DNA from: Clostridiales bacterium UBA1728
GTDB lineage: Bacteria; Bacillota; Clostridia; Oscillospirales; Oscillospiraceae
Assembly (NCBI GenBank): GCA_002315975.1
Contig: DCIK01000015.1
Span: 126,087 to 165,501 of the forward strand
Length of the DNA stretch: 39,415 nucleotides
Direction of reading: 5' to 3'
Shown: piece after piece, positions 7,718 through 16,860 of the stretch
Numbering within the stretch: position 1 is the first letter of the stretch
Layout: each line of letters opens with the position of its first letter
Notes under the pieces: model-generated
What the model was told of the DNA's origin: nothing
The model's database searches: none
What the model saw: the letters and a program-made list of their open reading frames with translations, nothing else
Position numbers and translations under genes: made by a program

Positions 7718-8301
7718 CAGATGCTCTTTTCAATGAGGCTCAGCAGCTCTCCCCGCCCAAGGCCGGTCTCGGCAGAAAAGAGAATGAGGGGGAAGCCATC
7801 GGGCAGGTGAAGCGTTTCGGCAATATCGGAGAGGCGGGCATTGATCTCGCTCTTCTTCAGCTTATCGGCCTTGTTGGCCAGCACGCAGAAGGGCTGACCG
7901 CAGCTCCAGAAGTAATCGGACATGGTAACATCATCAGCAGAGGGCGTATGGCGGGCATCAACAATCATCACGCCCAGAGATATGCGCTCAGGCTCGGCGA
8001 AATAATCCTCCATCAGTCTGCCCCAGCGCTCCTTCTCCTCCCCGCTGACGCGGGCATAGCCGTAACCGGGCAGGTCCACAAAATAGCACCTGTCTACCAG
8101 AAAGTAGTTGACCTGCACGGTCTTGCCGGGCTTGCCGCCCACGCGGGCGAAATTGTTGCGGTTCAGCAGCCGGTTGATAACCGAGGACTTGCCCACATTG
8201 GAGCGGCCTGCAAAAACTATGGTAGCACGGCCGTCACGGATGAAGGCCTTCTTATCGGCGGCGGACTTGATGAACTCCGCCTTCTGTACATTTATTGACA
8301 A
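7717..8301 (-). CDS. engB: YihA/EngB ribosome biogenesis GTP-binding protein
   Basis: This 194-residue GTPase acts in late 50S subunit assembly. The motifs are G1 GRSNVGKSS (about residues 32-40), G2/switch I with GKTVQ, G3 DLPGYGYA, and G4 NKADK. The start is a TTG at 8301: it gives the usual N-terminus SINVQKAEFIKSAADK, and AAAGGG lies about 9 nt upstream; the nearest ATG is out of frame. It overlaps the last 10 nt of lon, a gene pair that is standard in Firmicutes. Confidence 0.94.
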   Translation of the reverse strand: MSINVQKAEFIKSAADKKAFIRDGRATIVFAGRSNVGKSSVINRLLNRNNFARVGGKPGKTVQVNYFLVDRCYFVDLPGYGYARVSGEEKERWGRLMEDYFAEPERISLGVMIVDARHTPSADDVTMSDYFWSCGQPFCVLANKADKLKKSEINARLSDIAETLHLPDGFPLILFSAETGLGRGELLSLIEKSI

Positions 8302-10712
8302 ATCGTGATCCCTTTCCTGTCCTGCGCTTCGGTGGGCAGCAGAATTTCACCCTCTGCGGGCTCCGCAGCCACAGCAGCGGGGACAACGCTGCGATCCAGC
8401 GCCACATTGATCACCGTATCCAGATGGCTCACCGGCGTGAAATGCAGCTGGGAGCGGACATTCTGGTCGATCTCTTCAAGATCGGATACATTGCCCTCGG
8501 GGATGAGAACCTCGTGAATATCGGCGCGAAGAGCAGCCATGGTCTTTTCCCGGAGACCGCCGATGGGCAGTACCCGGCCTCGGAGAGTGATCTCGCCGGT
8601 CATACACACATCCCGACGCACGGGAATACCGCTGAGAGCGGACACCACGCAGAGCGTAATGGCGCAGCCGGCGCTGGGGCCGTCCTTAGGTACGGCACCC
8701 TCGGGGAAGTGAATATGTATATCGGTATTCTTATAAAATTCAGGATCGATACCCAGAAGCCTGGCACGGGAGCGGATATAGCTGATGGCGGCGTGACAGG
8801 ATTCCTTCATCACATCGCCTAAATTGCCGGTGAGCTCCACCTTGCCGCTGCCGCTGAGAGCGGTGCATTCCACATCCAGCACCTCACCGCCCACGCTGGT
8901 CCAGGCAAGGCCATGGACAAGACCCACCGTGCTCTCGCCCAGATAGTTCTCCTTCTTGAACTTCACGGGGCCGAGGACGCTCTCCAGCTCGCCCTCCTTC
9001 AGACGCAGGCTCTTCGCCTCGCCGGAGGCGATGCGGGCAGCGGCCTTGCGGCAGACGGAGGCCAGCTCCCGCTCAAGCACACGGACGCCGCTCTCGCGGG
9101 TGTAGGATGCGATGAGCTGGCGGATGGCATCGTCGGTGAGACGAAGCTGGTTGCCGTTGAGCCCGTGGCGGCTGCGCTGCTTGGGCAGCAGGTGATCCTT
9201 GGCAATGTGCAGCTTTTCCTCATCGGTGTAGCTGCCCAGCTCAATGACCTCCATACGGTCAAGAAGCGCCCGGGGGATGGTATCAGTGGTGTTGGCGGTG
9301 GTGATGAAGAAAACCTCTGAGAGGTCAAAGGGCAGCTCCAGATAGTGATCGCGGAAAGCGTAGTTCTGCTCGGCGTCCAACGCTTCCAGCAGAGCGGCGG
9401 AGGGGTCGCCCCGATAGTCGCTGCCCAGCTTGTCGATCTCGTCCAGCACAAGGACGGGGTTTTTCGAGTGCGCCTGGGTGATGCCGGCCATAATTCGGCC
9501 GGGCATGGCACCCACATAGGTCTTGCGGTGGCCGCGAATCTCTGCCTCGTCATGGACACCGCCCAGGGAGATGCGGCTGAGCTTCCGGTTGGTGGCACGG
9601 GCTATGCTCATGGCAATGGAGGTCTTGCCCACGCCCGGAGGCCCCACCAGGCAGAGCACACCGCCCCTGACCTGCTCGGAGAGCTGCCGGACGGACAGGT
9701 ACTCAATCACTCTGTCCTTGACCTTGGAAAGGCCGTAGTGATCCTCGTCCAGAGTCTTGCGGGCCAGCTTTACATCCATGACCTCTTCGGTCTTGTCGTT
9801 CCAAGGCAGCTCCAGACAGGCATCCAGATAGCCGCGGATGACCGCGCCCTCGCTGGAGCCGAAGGGCTGCTTTTTCAGCCGCTCCACTTCCTTGAGAAGC
9901 TTCTTCTCGTTTTCCTCGGAGAGGTGAAGGTCGGTGATCCTTTTGCGGTACTCTTCGGCCTCGTCCTCCTCGTCCCCCTCGCCCAGCTCAGCGCGGATGG
10001 ACTTGAGCTGTTCCCGGAGCCAGTATTCCCGCTGCTGCTTCTGCATACGCTCGTTGGTGCTCTCGGAAATGTCCTGCTCAATATCCAGAATGTTCAGCTC
10101 CCGATCCAGCATGGAGGCAAGCAAAACAAGGCGGTTAACGGGATCGGTCTCCTCTAAAAGGATTTGCTTATCGGCGAAACGCAGAAACACATTCTGCGCA
10201 ATATAATCGGAAATAAAGCCGGGGTCTTCCCTGTCGATGATCTTGAGCATCATTTCCGGCGTCACATTTCCGGAAACACTGCCGTACTCGCTGAAGAGCT
10301 CGCTGCAGCGGCGGATAAGAGCCTCGGTTCGCTCGGCGTGCTTCACAAAGGGCTTATCGTTGATGAGCTGCACGTTGGCCCAGAAGCAGGGAGTCTCAGC
10401 GGTAATGCGAAGAAGACGGCCCCGGGAAACGCCCTCCACAATGGCGCGGAGGTTATTGGTGCCGGGCACCTTGAGAATCTGACCCAGACGGGCAACGGTA
10501 CCAACGCTGTACAGATCCTCTGCTCTGGGCATATCCTTGGTAATATCTCTCTGCGCCACCAGAAAAACCATACGGTCCGTGCCGATGGCCAGATTCAGCG
10601 CCGCAATGCTGGCAGGGCGCTCCACATCGAAATTAAGCATAGTGCCCGGATACACCGCCGTACCCCGGAGGGCTACGGTGGGCAGGGTCATGATTCTGCT
10701 GTCATCTGCCAT
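8292..10712 (-). CDS. lon: ATP-dependent protease La (Lon)
   Basis: Lon (806 aa) degrades damaged and regulatory proteins in the cytoplasm as a ring hexamer. The N-terminal LON substrate domain starts at LPTVALRGTAVYPG. The AAA+ module has Walker A GPPGVGKTS and Walker B VLVLDEIDKLG. The protease domain has the catalytic Ser680 in PKDGPSAG and Lys723 in GGLREK, at the normal 43-residue spacing. The start has AAGGAG upstream. It follows clpX after a strong terminator, so it may also have its own promoter, though none was clear. Confidence 0.97.
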   Translation of the reverse strand: MADDSRIMTLPTVALRGTAVYPGTMLNFDVERPASIAALNLAIGTDRMVFLVAQRDITKDMPRAEDLYSVGTVARLGQILKVPGTNNLRAIVEGVSRGRLLRITAETPCFWANVQLINDKPFVKHAERTEALIRRCSELFSEYGSVSGNVTPEMMLKIIDREDPGFISDYIAQNVFLRFADKQILLEETDPVNRLVLLASMLDRELNILDIEQDISESTNERMQKQQREYWLREQLKSIRAELGEGDEEDEAEEYRKRITDLHLSEENEKKLLKEVERLKKQPFGSSEGAVIRGYLDACLELPWNDKTEEVMDVKLARKTLDEDHYGLSKVKDRVIEYLSVRQLSEQVRGGVLCLVGPPGVGKTSIAMSIARATNRKLSRISLGGVHDEAEIRGHRKTYVGAMPGRIMAGITQAHSKNPVLVLDEIDKLGSDYRGDPSAALLEALDAEQNYAFRDHYLELPFDLSEVFFITTANTTDTIPRALLDRMEVIELGSYTDEEKLHIAKDHLLPKQRSRHGLNGNQLRLTDDAIRQLIASYTRESGVRVLERELASVCRKAAARIASGEAKSLRLKEGELESVLGPVKFKKENYLGESTVGLVHGLAWTSVGGEVLDVECTALSGSGKVELTGNLGDVMKESCHAAISYIRSRARLLGIDPEFYKNTDIHIHFPEGAVPKDGPSAGCAITLCVVSALSGIPVRRDVCMTGEITLRGRVLPIGGLREKTMAALRADIHEVLIPEGNVSDLEEIDQNVRSQLHFTPVSHLDTVINVALDRSVVPAAVAAEPAEGEILLPTEAQDRKGITICQ

Positions 10713-10730
10713 ATCTATCTCTCCTTATGG

Positions 10731-10759
10731 AAAACAGGCGGGGTTATCCACCCCGCCTG
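10731..10759 (-). terminator. Intrinsic terminator after clpX
   Basis: On the minus strand a perfect 10-bp stem CAGGCGGGGT/ACCCCGCCTG with a 5-nt loop is followed by TTTT. It lies 37 nt beyond the clpX stop and just before the lon ribosome binding site, so it should limit read-through from clpX into lon. Confidence 0.8.
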
Positions 10760-10795
10760 TACTGTTACGGTAGTCCCAAGCGGGCCTAATTGCCG

Positions 10796-12040
10796 TTACT
10801 TTCTGATTACCGTGGGCTCCGCGCCCTCCCGGACGCAGACTTCGGTGATAATGATCTTCGCCACATTCTTTTCCGAGGGAACCGTGAACATCACGTTGGT
10901 CATAATGCCTTCCATGACACTTCGCAGTCCGCGGGCGCCGATCTCCATCTCGATGGCCTTGTCGGCAATGGCACCGAGGGCGGCATCCTCAAACTCCAGC
11001 TCCACGCCGTCCATGGCCAGAAGCGCTCTGTACTGCTTGGCGATGGCGTTTTTGGGCTCGGTGAGAATGTTCACAAGGGCAGCACGATCCAGCGAGTTCA
11101 GCGGTGCGATCATGGGCAGACGACCCACCAGCTCGGGGATGAGACCGAACTTGAGGATATCGTGCTGCTGCACATGGCTGAGAATCTCGCCCACATTCTT
11201 TTCCTTCTTAGTGGAAATCTCCGCCCCGAAGCCCATGCTGCGCTTGTCCATGCGGTTCTCGATAATCTTATCAAGGCCGTCAAAGGCGCCGCCGCAGATG
11301 AAGAGGATGTTGGTTGTATCGATTTTGATAAACTCCTGATGGGGGTGCTTGCGTCCGCCCTGCGGGGGGACATTGGCCTCGGTGCCTTCGAGTATCTTCA
11401 GCAGCGCCTGCTGCACGCCCTCACCGGAAACATCGCGGGTGATGGACACATTTTCGCTCTTGCGGGAAATTTTATCCAGCTCATCAATATAGATGATGCC
11501 GCGCTGGGCCTTTTCCACATTGAAATCGGCAGCCTGAAGAAGACGGAGAAGAATGTTCTCCACATCCTCGCCCACATAGCCGGCCTCGGTCAGCGTGGTG
11601 GCATCGGCAATGGCAAAGGGTACATCCAGTACCCGAGCCAGCGTCTGCGCAAAGAGCGTTTTGCCGCTGCCGGTGGGGCCGATGAGGAGGATATTGGACT
11701 TCTGCAGCTCCACATCGTTTTTGCCGCCGAAGAAAACACGCTTATAGTGATTATATACCGCCACGGAAAGAGCAATCTTGGCACGATCCTGCCCGATAAT
11801 ATACTCATCCAGCACGGCCTTGATCTCAGCGGGCTTGGGGAGCTTTCCGGGGCGGGAATCGGAGGCCACGGAGAGATTGCGATCGTCGTCCTCCTCCAGC
11901 TCGTCGTTGATGATGTCCATGCAGAGCATCACGCACTCGTTGCAGATATAGGCTCCGTTTCCGGCAATCAGTCTGTCGACCTCATCGGCGGTGCGGCCGC
12001 AGAAGCCGCAGCGTATCTCTTTTCTCTCGTTCCTTGCCAT
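10796..12040 (-). CDS. clpX: ClpX, ATP-dependent Clp protease ATP-binding subunit
   Basis: ClpX (414 aa) unfolds substrates and feeds them to ClpP. An N-terminal zinc-binding domain has C11, C14, C33 and C36. The AAA+ core has Walker A GPTGSGKT, the pore loop GYVGEDVENILL, Walker B IIYIDELDKI and the conserved EGVQQALLKILEGT. The C-terminal small domain includes ELVGRLP. Length is normal. It lies between clpP and lon on the same strand, which fits a shared proteostasis role. Confidence 0.97.
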   Translation of the reverse strand: MARNERKEIRCGFCGRTADEVDRLIAGNGAYICNECVMLCMDIINDELEEDDDRNLSVASDSRPGKLPKPAEIKAVLDEYIIGQDRAKIALSVAVYNHYKRVFFGGKNDVELQKSNILLIGPTGSGKTLFAQTLARVLDVPFAIADATTLTEAGYVGEDVENILLRLLQAADFNVEKAQRGIIYIDELDKISRKSENVSITRDVSGEGVQQALLKILEGTEANVPPQGGRKHPHQEFIKIDTTNILFICGGAFDGLDKIIENRMDKRSMGFGAEISTKKEKNVGEILSHVQQHDILKFGLIPELVGRLPMIAPLNSLDRAALVNILTEPKNAIAKQYRALLAMDGVELEFEDAALGAIADKAIEMEIGARGLRSVMEGIMTNVMFTVPSEKNVAKIIITEVCVREGAEPTVIRK

Positions 12041-12112
12041 AGTGTTCCTTCCTTGCGAAAAAGCCTGACGGTAAATGTGCTATGCACAAATTATTCTCAA
12101 ATTGAAACGCAC

Positions 12113-12144
12113 CTAAGGGGTAAAAACTGTGTTTTACCCCTTAG
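12113..12144 (-). terminator. Inverted repeat after clpP (possible weak terminator)
   Basis: A perfect 13-bp inverted repeat, CTAAGGGGTAAAA and its complement, is separated by 6 nt and lies 10 nt after the clpP stop. No strong U tract follows on the minus strand, so it could be an attenuating or RNA-stabilising hairpin rather than a full terminator. Confidence 0.55.
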
Positions 12145-12153
12145 ATATGATTT

Positions 12154-12735
12154 TCAGCGCTTGTAGATGACCTTGTCGATAAGGCCGTATTCCATGGCCT
12201 CCTGGGCGGTCATATAGTGGTCGCGCTCGGTGTCGAGCTGAATCTGCTCGATGGGCTTGCCGGTATTGGCAGCGAGGATTTCGTTCAGCTGCCTGCGGAT
12301 TTTGAGAATCTGCTCGGCCTGAATCTGAATCTCGGTGGCCTGACCCTGAGAGCCGCCGGAGGGCTGGTGGATCATGATCTCGGCATTGGGCAGAGCAATA
12401 CGCTTGCCCTTGGCACCGGCGGAGAGCAGGAACGCGCCCATGGAGGCGGCCATGCCGATGCAGATAGTAGACACGTCGGCCTTGATATACTGCATGGTGT
12501 CGTAGATGGCCAGACCCGCAGTAACGGAGCCGCCGGGAGAGTTAATGTAGAACTGAATGTCCTTGTCGGGGTCCTGAGCCTCCAGATAGAGGAGCTGAGC
12601 CACGATCAGGGACGCGGTGGTGTCGTTGACCTCTTCAGAGAGCATGATAATGCGGTCGTTGAGAAGTCGGGAGTAGATGTCGTAGGAACGCTCCCCGCGG
12701 GAGGTCTGTTCTACAACGTAAGGTACAAGACTCAT
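12154..12735 (-). CDS. clpP: ClpP, ATP-dependent Clp protease proteolytic subunit
   Basis: This 193-residue serine protease forms the barrel used by ClpX. The catalytic triad is visible at canonical positions: Ser98 in GMAASMG, His123 in MIHQPSGG and Asp172 in DTERDHY. Length and sequence are typical. The start has TAAGGAGG upstream. The gene lies downstream of tig and upstream of clpX, the usual order. A possible promoter (TTGAAA, 17 nt, TATGCT) lies in the tig-clpP gap. Confidence 0.97.
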   Translation of the reverse strand: MSLVPYVVEQTSRGERSYDIYSRLLNDRIIMLSEEVNDTTASLIVAQLLYLEAQDPDKDIQFYINSPGGSVTAGLAIYDTMQYIKADVSTICIGMAASMGAFLLSAGAKGKRIALPNAEIMIHQPSGGSQGQATEIQIQAEQILKIRRQLNEILAANTGKPIEQIQLDTERDHYMTAQEAMEYGLIDKVIYKR

Positions 12736-12753
12736 AATGCAATGCCTCCTTAA

Positions 12754-12782
12754 AGCATAAGGGTTAATATGGTTGGTTTCAA
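12754..12782 (-). promoter_or_regulatory. Candidate promoter for clpP
   Basis: On the minus strand, TTGAAA (12777-12782) and TATGCT (12754-12759) are separated by 17 nt. Each box deviates from consensus, so this is tentative. Confidence 0.35.
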
Positions 12783-12818
12783 CAGCAACTCAGGAAGCAT
12801 AAGCGCTCGCAGGGAAAA

Positions 12819-14126
12819 TTATTCCTCGGCGGGGGCTTCCTCAGTCTCCTCCACCTCGTCAACGGCAACGCCGTTGTCGGCCACGAACTTAGCGGCCTTC
12901 TTGTGGAGAATTTCTTCCTTCATCTCGGAAGCGGTGATGGCCTGCTTGACCTTCTCGACGGTCATGCCGTACTGCCTGGCCAGAGTGGCGTAATCCTCTT
13001 CCATGTCTTCCTCGGTGCACTCAATGCCTTCGGCCTGAGCAACAGCCTGCAGGAACACCTCGTTGCGGACATCCTTCTCAGCCTGCTCGCGGTAGTTCTC
13101 GCGGAAGGCAGCCATGTTGGAGCCGGTCATCTGCAGATACTCCTCCAGCTTCAGGCCCTGAGCGGCCATATAGGAGGCGTAACGGTTCACCAGATAGTCA
13201 AGCTGCTCGTCGATCATGGACTGGGGAATCTCGGCGGTCATATTCTCGGCGGCCTTGTCCACAATCAGCTCCTCGAAGGCGGAGTCGGAGACGGACTTGC
13301 GGGAGTTGTAGAGACGGTCGTAGATGCTCTTCTTCAGCTCCTCGAGGGTATCGAAGTCGTTGTCCTTGGCAAACTCATCGTCGAGAGCGGGGAGAATGGT
13401 CTCCTTGACCTCGTGGCAGACCACATGGAAGGTGGCGTCCTTGCCGGCCAGCTCAGCGGTGTACTTTTCGGGGAAGGTGACATTGACGTCCTTCTCTTCG
13501 CCGGCATTGATGCCCACAAGCTGATCCTCAAAGCCGGGGACGAAGCTGTTGGAGCCCAGAACCAGACTGTAGTCCTCGGCCTTGCCGCCCTTGAACTCTT
13601 CGCCGTCCACAGAGCCCACAAAGTCGATGACAACGGTGTCGCCGTTCTGCGCGGCGCGCTCAACGACCTGGATGCGGCCGTTTTCCTTCTGCATGGCTTC
13701 AAGCTCGCCATTGAGATCCTCATCGGTGACCTCAACCTTGCTGTAGGGGCACTCAACGCCCTTGTACTGACCCAGCTCAACCTCGGGCCACACATCGCTG
13801 GAGAAGCTCAGAACCAGAGCCTTGTCATCGGTGAACTCAAACTTGGTGACGCTGGGCTGACCGACCACGCGGAGACCGGACTCGCCGGCGCCGTAGGCGA
13901 AAGCGATGGGGGCGGCATCATCCATAGCGCCGTCGTAGAAAACGTCCTTGCCGTACATACCTTCGATGACGGTACGGGGGGCCTTGCCCTTGCGGAAGCC
14001 GGGAACGGTGATGTTCTTCTTGGCCTTCTTGTAAGCCTCGGCCACGTACTTCTCGAATTCGGCGGCATCGAGGGTCACCTCAAAGGTGACGACATTCTTT
14101 TCGCGCTTGGTGTTGTTGACAATCAT
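12819..14126 (-). CDS. tig: Trigger factor (ribosome-associated chaperone and prolyl isomerase)
   Basis: Trigger factor (435 aa) binds nascent chains at the ribosome exit. The N-terminal domain carries the ribosome-docking signature GFRKGKAPR (about residues 43-51). The FKBP-type isomerase domain follows (NGDTVVIDFVGSVDGEEFKGG to VPGFEDQLVG, about 157-210). A helical C-terminal domain ends in an acidic tail. The gene has its own near-perfect promoter and a GAGAGGAG ribosome binding site, and leads the clpP-clpX-lon-engB series. Confidence 0.97.
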   Translation of the reverse strand: MIVNNTKREKNVVTFEVTLDAAEFEKYVAEAYKKAKKNITVPGFRKGKAPRTVIEGMYGKDVFYDGAMDDAAPIAFAYGAGESGLRVVGQPSVTKFEFTDDKALVLSFSSDVWPEVELGQYKGVECPYSKVEVTDEDLNGELEAMQKENGRIQVVERAAQNGDTVVIDFVGSVDGEEFKGGKAEDYSLVLGSNSFVPGFEDQLVGINAGEEKDVNVTFPEKYTAELAGKDATFHVVCHEVKETILPALDDEFAKDNDFDTLEELKKSIYDRLYNSRKSVSDSAFEELIVDKAAENMTAEIPQSMIDEQLDYLVNRYASYMAAQGLKLEEYLQMTGSNMAAFRENYREQAEKDVRNEVFLQAVAQAEGIECTEEDMEEDYATLARQYGMTVEKVKQAITASEMKEEILHKKAAKFVADNGVAVDEVEETEEAPAEE

Positions 14127-14197
14127 GGGGGGTTACTCCTCTCTATATTTCCGATGAAATTTTCAGACAAATTGAAATGCAGGAAATTAGCCGTATT

Positions 14198-14226
14198 ATT
14201 ATAGCAGACTTATGCACAAAATGCAA
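14198..14226 (-). promoter_or_regulatory. Sigma-A promoter of tig
   Basis: On the minus strand, TTGCAT (14221-14226) and a perfect TATAAT (14198-14203) are separated by exactly 17 nt, about 72 nt upstream of the tig start codon. Confidence 0.8.
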
Positions 14227-14234
14227 TCACTGAT

Positions 14235-14924
14235 TTAGCATATTTTTCTGGGTACGAAATCCAGAAAATCCCCGGCCACCAGTGTCAGGTGGGTGCAGCC
14301 CTCCATGCCCCGGAAGGCCGCATAGCTTCCCTTGCCGTGGATATGGCCGTAGAGACATTCGCTGACCTGATACTTTTCCAGCAGCTCCATGATTCCCTCG
14401 CAGCGGTAGGCCTGAAAGATAGGCGGATAGTGGAGAAAGGCCAGCTTTGTCTCGCATTTTGCCAGCGAAAGAGAATACTCCAGCCGTCCGATTTCCCGCT
14501 TCATAATTTTACTGTCGTGCTCGCCGTGCCTTTCCTCCTCGTAGAACCAGCCCCGGGTGCCGCAGAGGGATACGCCCTCGCACTCTATGCTGTTATTATG
14601 GAGGATGTGCAGCTTTTTCAAACCGTGGATATCAAAAAAAGCGTTCATTTTATTGGCGGTTTCCCACCAGTAGTCGTGGTTGCCCTTTACCAGCAGCTTC
14701 TGTCCGGGCAGAGACTCTAAAAACAGAAAATCCGCCAGAGCATCCTCCAGACTCATACCCCAGGAGGTATCGCCGCAAAGCACGATCGTGTCCTCGTCCG
14801 TGAGAGCGGAGAAGGAAGCCCGGATTTTCTCCGTGTAGCCATCCCAGCGTCCGCCGAAGAGACCCATGTCCTTTTCGGGGCAGCCCAGCGCCAGATGGAG
14901 ATCGCCGATGGCATAGATGGACAT
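14235..14924 (-). CDS. Calcineurin-like metallophosphoesterase
   Basis: The 229-residue protein has the full set of metallophosphoesterase metal-binding motifs: GDLHL (D7, H9), LCGDTSWG (about residues 48-55), KGNHDYWW (about 79-86), HYPP and C-terminal GHIHGKG. The family includes phosphodiesterases and phosphatases with very varied substrates, so the reaction is not predictable. It begins 3 nt after the PAP2-family gene, which suggests a two-gene operon, and it ends about 30 nt before the tig promoter. Confidence 0.87.
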   Translation of the reverse strand: MSIYAIGDLHLALGCPEKDMGLFGGRWDGYTEKIRASFSALTDEDTIVLCGDTSWGMSLEDALADFLFLESLPGQKLLVKGNHDYWWETANKMNAFFDIHGLKKLHILHNNSIECEGVSLCGTRGWFYEEERHGEHDSKIMKREIGRLEYSLSLAKCETKLAFLHYPPIFQAYRCEGIMELLEKYQVSECLYGHIHGKGSYAAFRGMEGCTHLTLVAGDFLDFVPRKIC

Positions 14925-14927
14925 CTT

Positions 14928-15590
14928 CTACCTCCTCACCGTATCGCACAGGGCGTAATAGCGCGGAAAGAGCTTTTTTAACCCGGAAAGCCCATAGGCC
15001 AGCAGAGGAACCACGATACCGCAGAGAACATCGGCCAGCACGTGCTGATGGGTCGTGAGCGTGGAAACGAAGATGCTCAGCGCTATAAAGAAGGACAGCA
15101 CGGTGTACCGCTTCCCCACCCGCTTCTCGCCCCGAAGAGCCAGCAGAGCCATAACGCTGTTGAGACAATGGAAGGAGGGAAAGAGCACATTGGGCTCGTC
15201 CAGCATATAGAGCAGACGCATACAGGAGTTCCAGAATCCGCCCTCGTTCACCGGGATTCTCGCCATGCCCGTGGGGAAAACAAGAAAGATCACAAAGGAA
15301 ATTCCGCGGGCAAGATAATCCGTAAGAAAGAAGCGGAAGCAGCGCTCTTCCCCGCCGCTGCCCGCAAGGCAGAAGTTCACGGCCCAGAACACGAAGGCAA
15401 GGAAATATACGGACACCGTCCAGGGGATCAGCGGCACCGCCACATCAAAGGCCGTGGTCAGATCCCTATGGGCACGCCCCGCCGTCAGGACGCGTGAGCC
15501 ATAATACACGCAGCAGTTCCAGAGCAGAGACAGCAGCATGAGCCGTCTGGCATAGGGCGGGAAATATTTATCAATCAAACGAAATAGCAT
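14928..15590 (-). CDS. PAP2-superfamily membrane phosphatase-like protein
   Basis: The 220-residue integral membrane protein shows PAP2 motif 2 as PSFHCLNS and motif 3 as STLTTHQHVLADVLCG, whose His and Asp are catalytic. The usual motif 1 (KxxxxxxRP) is not obvious; KYFPPYARR at the N-terminus is only a loose match. This resembles the inositolphosphotransferase-like branch of the superfamily more than classic lipid phosphatases. About six hydrophobic segments are seen. It is likely co-transcribed with the metallophosphoesterase gene. Confidence 0.8.
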   Translation of the reverse strand: MLFRLIDKYFPPYARRLMLLSLLWNCCVYYGSRVLTAGRAHRDLTTAFDVAVPLIPWTVSVYFLAFVFWAVNFCLAGSGGEERCFRFFLTDYLARGISFVIFLVFPTGMARIPVNEGGFWNSCMRLLYMLDEPNVLFPSFHCLNSVMALLALRGEKRVGKRYTVLSFFIALSIFVSTLTTHQHVLADVLCGIVVPLLAYGLSGLKKLFPRYYALCDTVRR

Positions 15591-15675
15591 GAATTACCTC
15601 GCGTAAAAAGCAAGCCGGTGCGCCATACTGCTAAAGCCGTCAGCAACGGCAAAAAATGAACAGGAGGACAAAACC

Positions 15676-15849
15676 ATGAGTGAAAAGAAAAGCTGCGACT
15701 GCGTACAGAATGTGAACTGCTGTGTGAAGGACTGCAAGTACCACGCCAGCGGTGACAGCTGCAACGCCAGACACATTTCCGTTTCCAACGAATACGCCGT
15801 GGAAAAGGGCGAAACCTTCTGCGCAACCTTTGAAAACCGCTGCTGCTGA
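15676..15849 (+). CDS. DUF1540 small cysteine-rich protein
   Basis: This 57-residue ORF has a strong AGGAGG ribosome binding site (15662-15667) and nine cysteines (C7, C9, C15, C16, C20, C29, C49, C56, C57). The pattern of C..DCKYH, then C...HI.VS, then FCATF matches DUF1540, a family of one or two metal-binding-like modules widespread in Clostridia. Function is not established; Cys spacing suggests zinc or another metal. It is the only plus-strand gene in the first 24 kb, lying between divergent PAP2 and convergent yraN. A GC-rich hairpin follows the stop. Confidence 0.85.
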   Translation: MSEKKSCDCVQNVNCCVKDCKYHASGDSCNARHISVSNEYAVEKGETFCATFENRCC

Positions 15850-15869
15850 AAGGCCGCAGCAGCACCTGC

Positions 15870-15898
15870 TCTCCCCTGTTGCCGGGCAATGGGGGAGA
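15870..15898 (+). terminator. Hairpin after the DUF1540 gene
   Basis: CTCCCC and GGGGAG arms with inner pairing TTGC/GCAA form a hairpin about 20 nt after the stop. Only a short T-rich stretch follows, so termination strength is uncertain. It also lies directly beside the convergent yraN stop. Confidence 0.45.
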
Positions 15899-15900
15899 TT

Positions 15901-16263
15901 TCAGTTGACCTGAAACGCATCCTCAATATGATTAATGCTTAGCGTTCCCTCGGCGCCCTGCGGCGCATAGACCTCCACCACATCAAATCGCGGCTGACGG
16001 CGGTCGGGGTTCAAAAGCAGATAGCTCTCCGCCGCTAAGATGAGCTTGCGCTGCTTGGCGGCGGTGACAAACTCGCGGGCTGTGCCGAAGTCCGCGTTTT
16101 TGCGGAGCTTGACCTCCACAAAGCATAGGTACTTACGGTTCCGGGCGATGATGTCGATCTCGCCCATGCGGGTCTGATAGTTCATACCCACAATCTCATA
16201 GCCGTGCTTCCGCAGATACTCTGCGGCTGCGGCCTCGCCGAAGCGTCCTGTCAGTCTGCTCAT
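15901..16263 (-). CDS. yraN: YraN/UPF0102 family putative endonuclease
   Basis: The 120-residue protein has the UPF0102 core: GRFGEAAAAEYLRKHGYEIVGMNYQTRMGEIDIIARN followed by LCFVEVKLRK. The E...D...ExK arrangement is the restriction-endonuclease-like nuclease signature (GEIDII and VEVK). The biological substrate is unclear; Holliday-junction-related or general DNA repair roles have been suggested for the family. The start overlaps the rnhB stop by one base, the usual rnhB-yraN pairing. Confidence 0.9.
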   Translation of the reverse strand: MSRLTGRFGEAAAAEYLRKHGYEIVGMNYQTRMGEIDIIARNRKYLCFVEVKLRKNADFGTAREFVTAAKQRKLILAAESYLLLNPDRRQPRFDVVEVYAPQGAEGTLSINHIEDAFQVN

Positions 16264-16859
16264 CAGTGCATCTTCCTCAGAAAAGTGGGACGGTGTACGG
16301 GAGATGGTCCAAGCTGACGGAGTGCCGCGTAATGGGCGGCGGTGCCGTAGCCCTTGTGCTTTTCAAAGCCATAGCCGGGATACTCCCTCGCCAGCTCCAG
16401 CATACAGCGGTCACGGGTGACCTTAGCGAGAATGGAGGCCGCCGCAATGGAGGCGCAGAGGGCATCGCCCTTGATGACCTTGATGCTGGGAACGGAGAGA
16501 GTATTTTTATCATTGCCGTCCACCAGTGCCAGAGCTGGCTTTACCCTTAGCAGGGCAATGGCCCTGTCCATAGCCAGATAGGCAGCGTTTTTAATATTGA
16601 ACTCTTCGATCTCCTCCACGGTGGCAAAGGCGATGCCGTAGGCCACAGCGTTCTCGCAGATCAGATCAAATAAAGCCTCGCGCTTTTTCTCCGTGAGCTT
16701 TTTGGAGTCGTTGATGCCGGGGAGGATCAGCCCCTCCGGTAAAATAACCGCGGCAGCGCACACAGGCCCTGCCAGAGGCCCTCTTCCGGCTTCGTCTACG
16801 CCGCAGAAGGGGCGGCACTCCCCTGCCAGAGAGCGCTCATAGGTATACAGCTCGTCCAT
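16263..16859 (-). CDS. rnhB: Ribonuclease HII
   Basis: RNase HII cuts RNA embedded in or paired with DNA, including single ribonucleotides. The sequence shows the catalytic GVDEAGRGPLAGPV near the N-terminus, then ALVDGND and GDALCASIAAASILAKVTRD. The ORF could extend to 16946 but that stretch lies inside ylqF; ATG 16859, two bases after the ylqF stop, gives a 198-residue protein of normal length. Position between ylqF and yraN is the classic Firmicutes order. Confidence 0.94.
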   Translation of the reverse strand: MDELYTYERSLAGECRPFCGVDEAGRGPLAGPVCAAAVILPEGLILPGINDSKKLTEKKREALFDLICENAVAYGIAFATVEEIEEFNIKNAAYLAMDRAIALLRVKPALALVDGNDKNTLSVPSIKVIKGDALCASIAAASILAKVTRDRCMLELAREYPGYGFEKHKGYGTAAHYAALRQLGPSPVHRPTFLRKMH

Positions 16860-16860
16860 A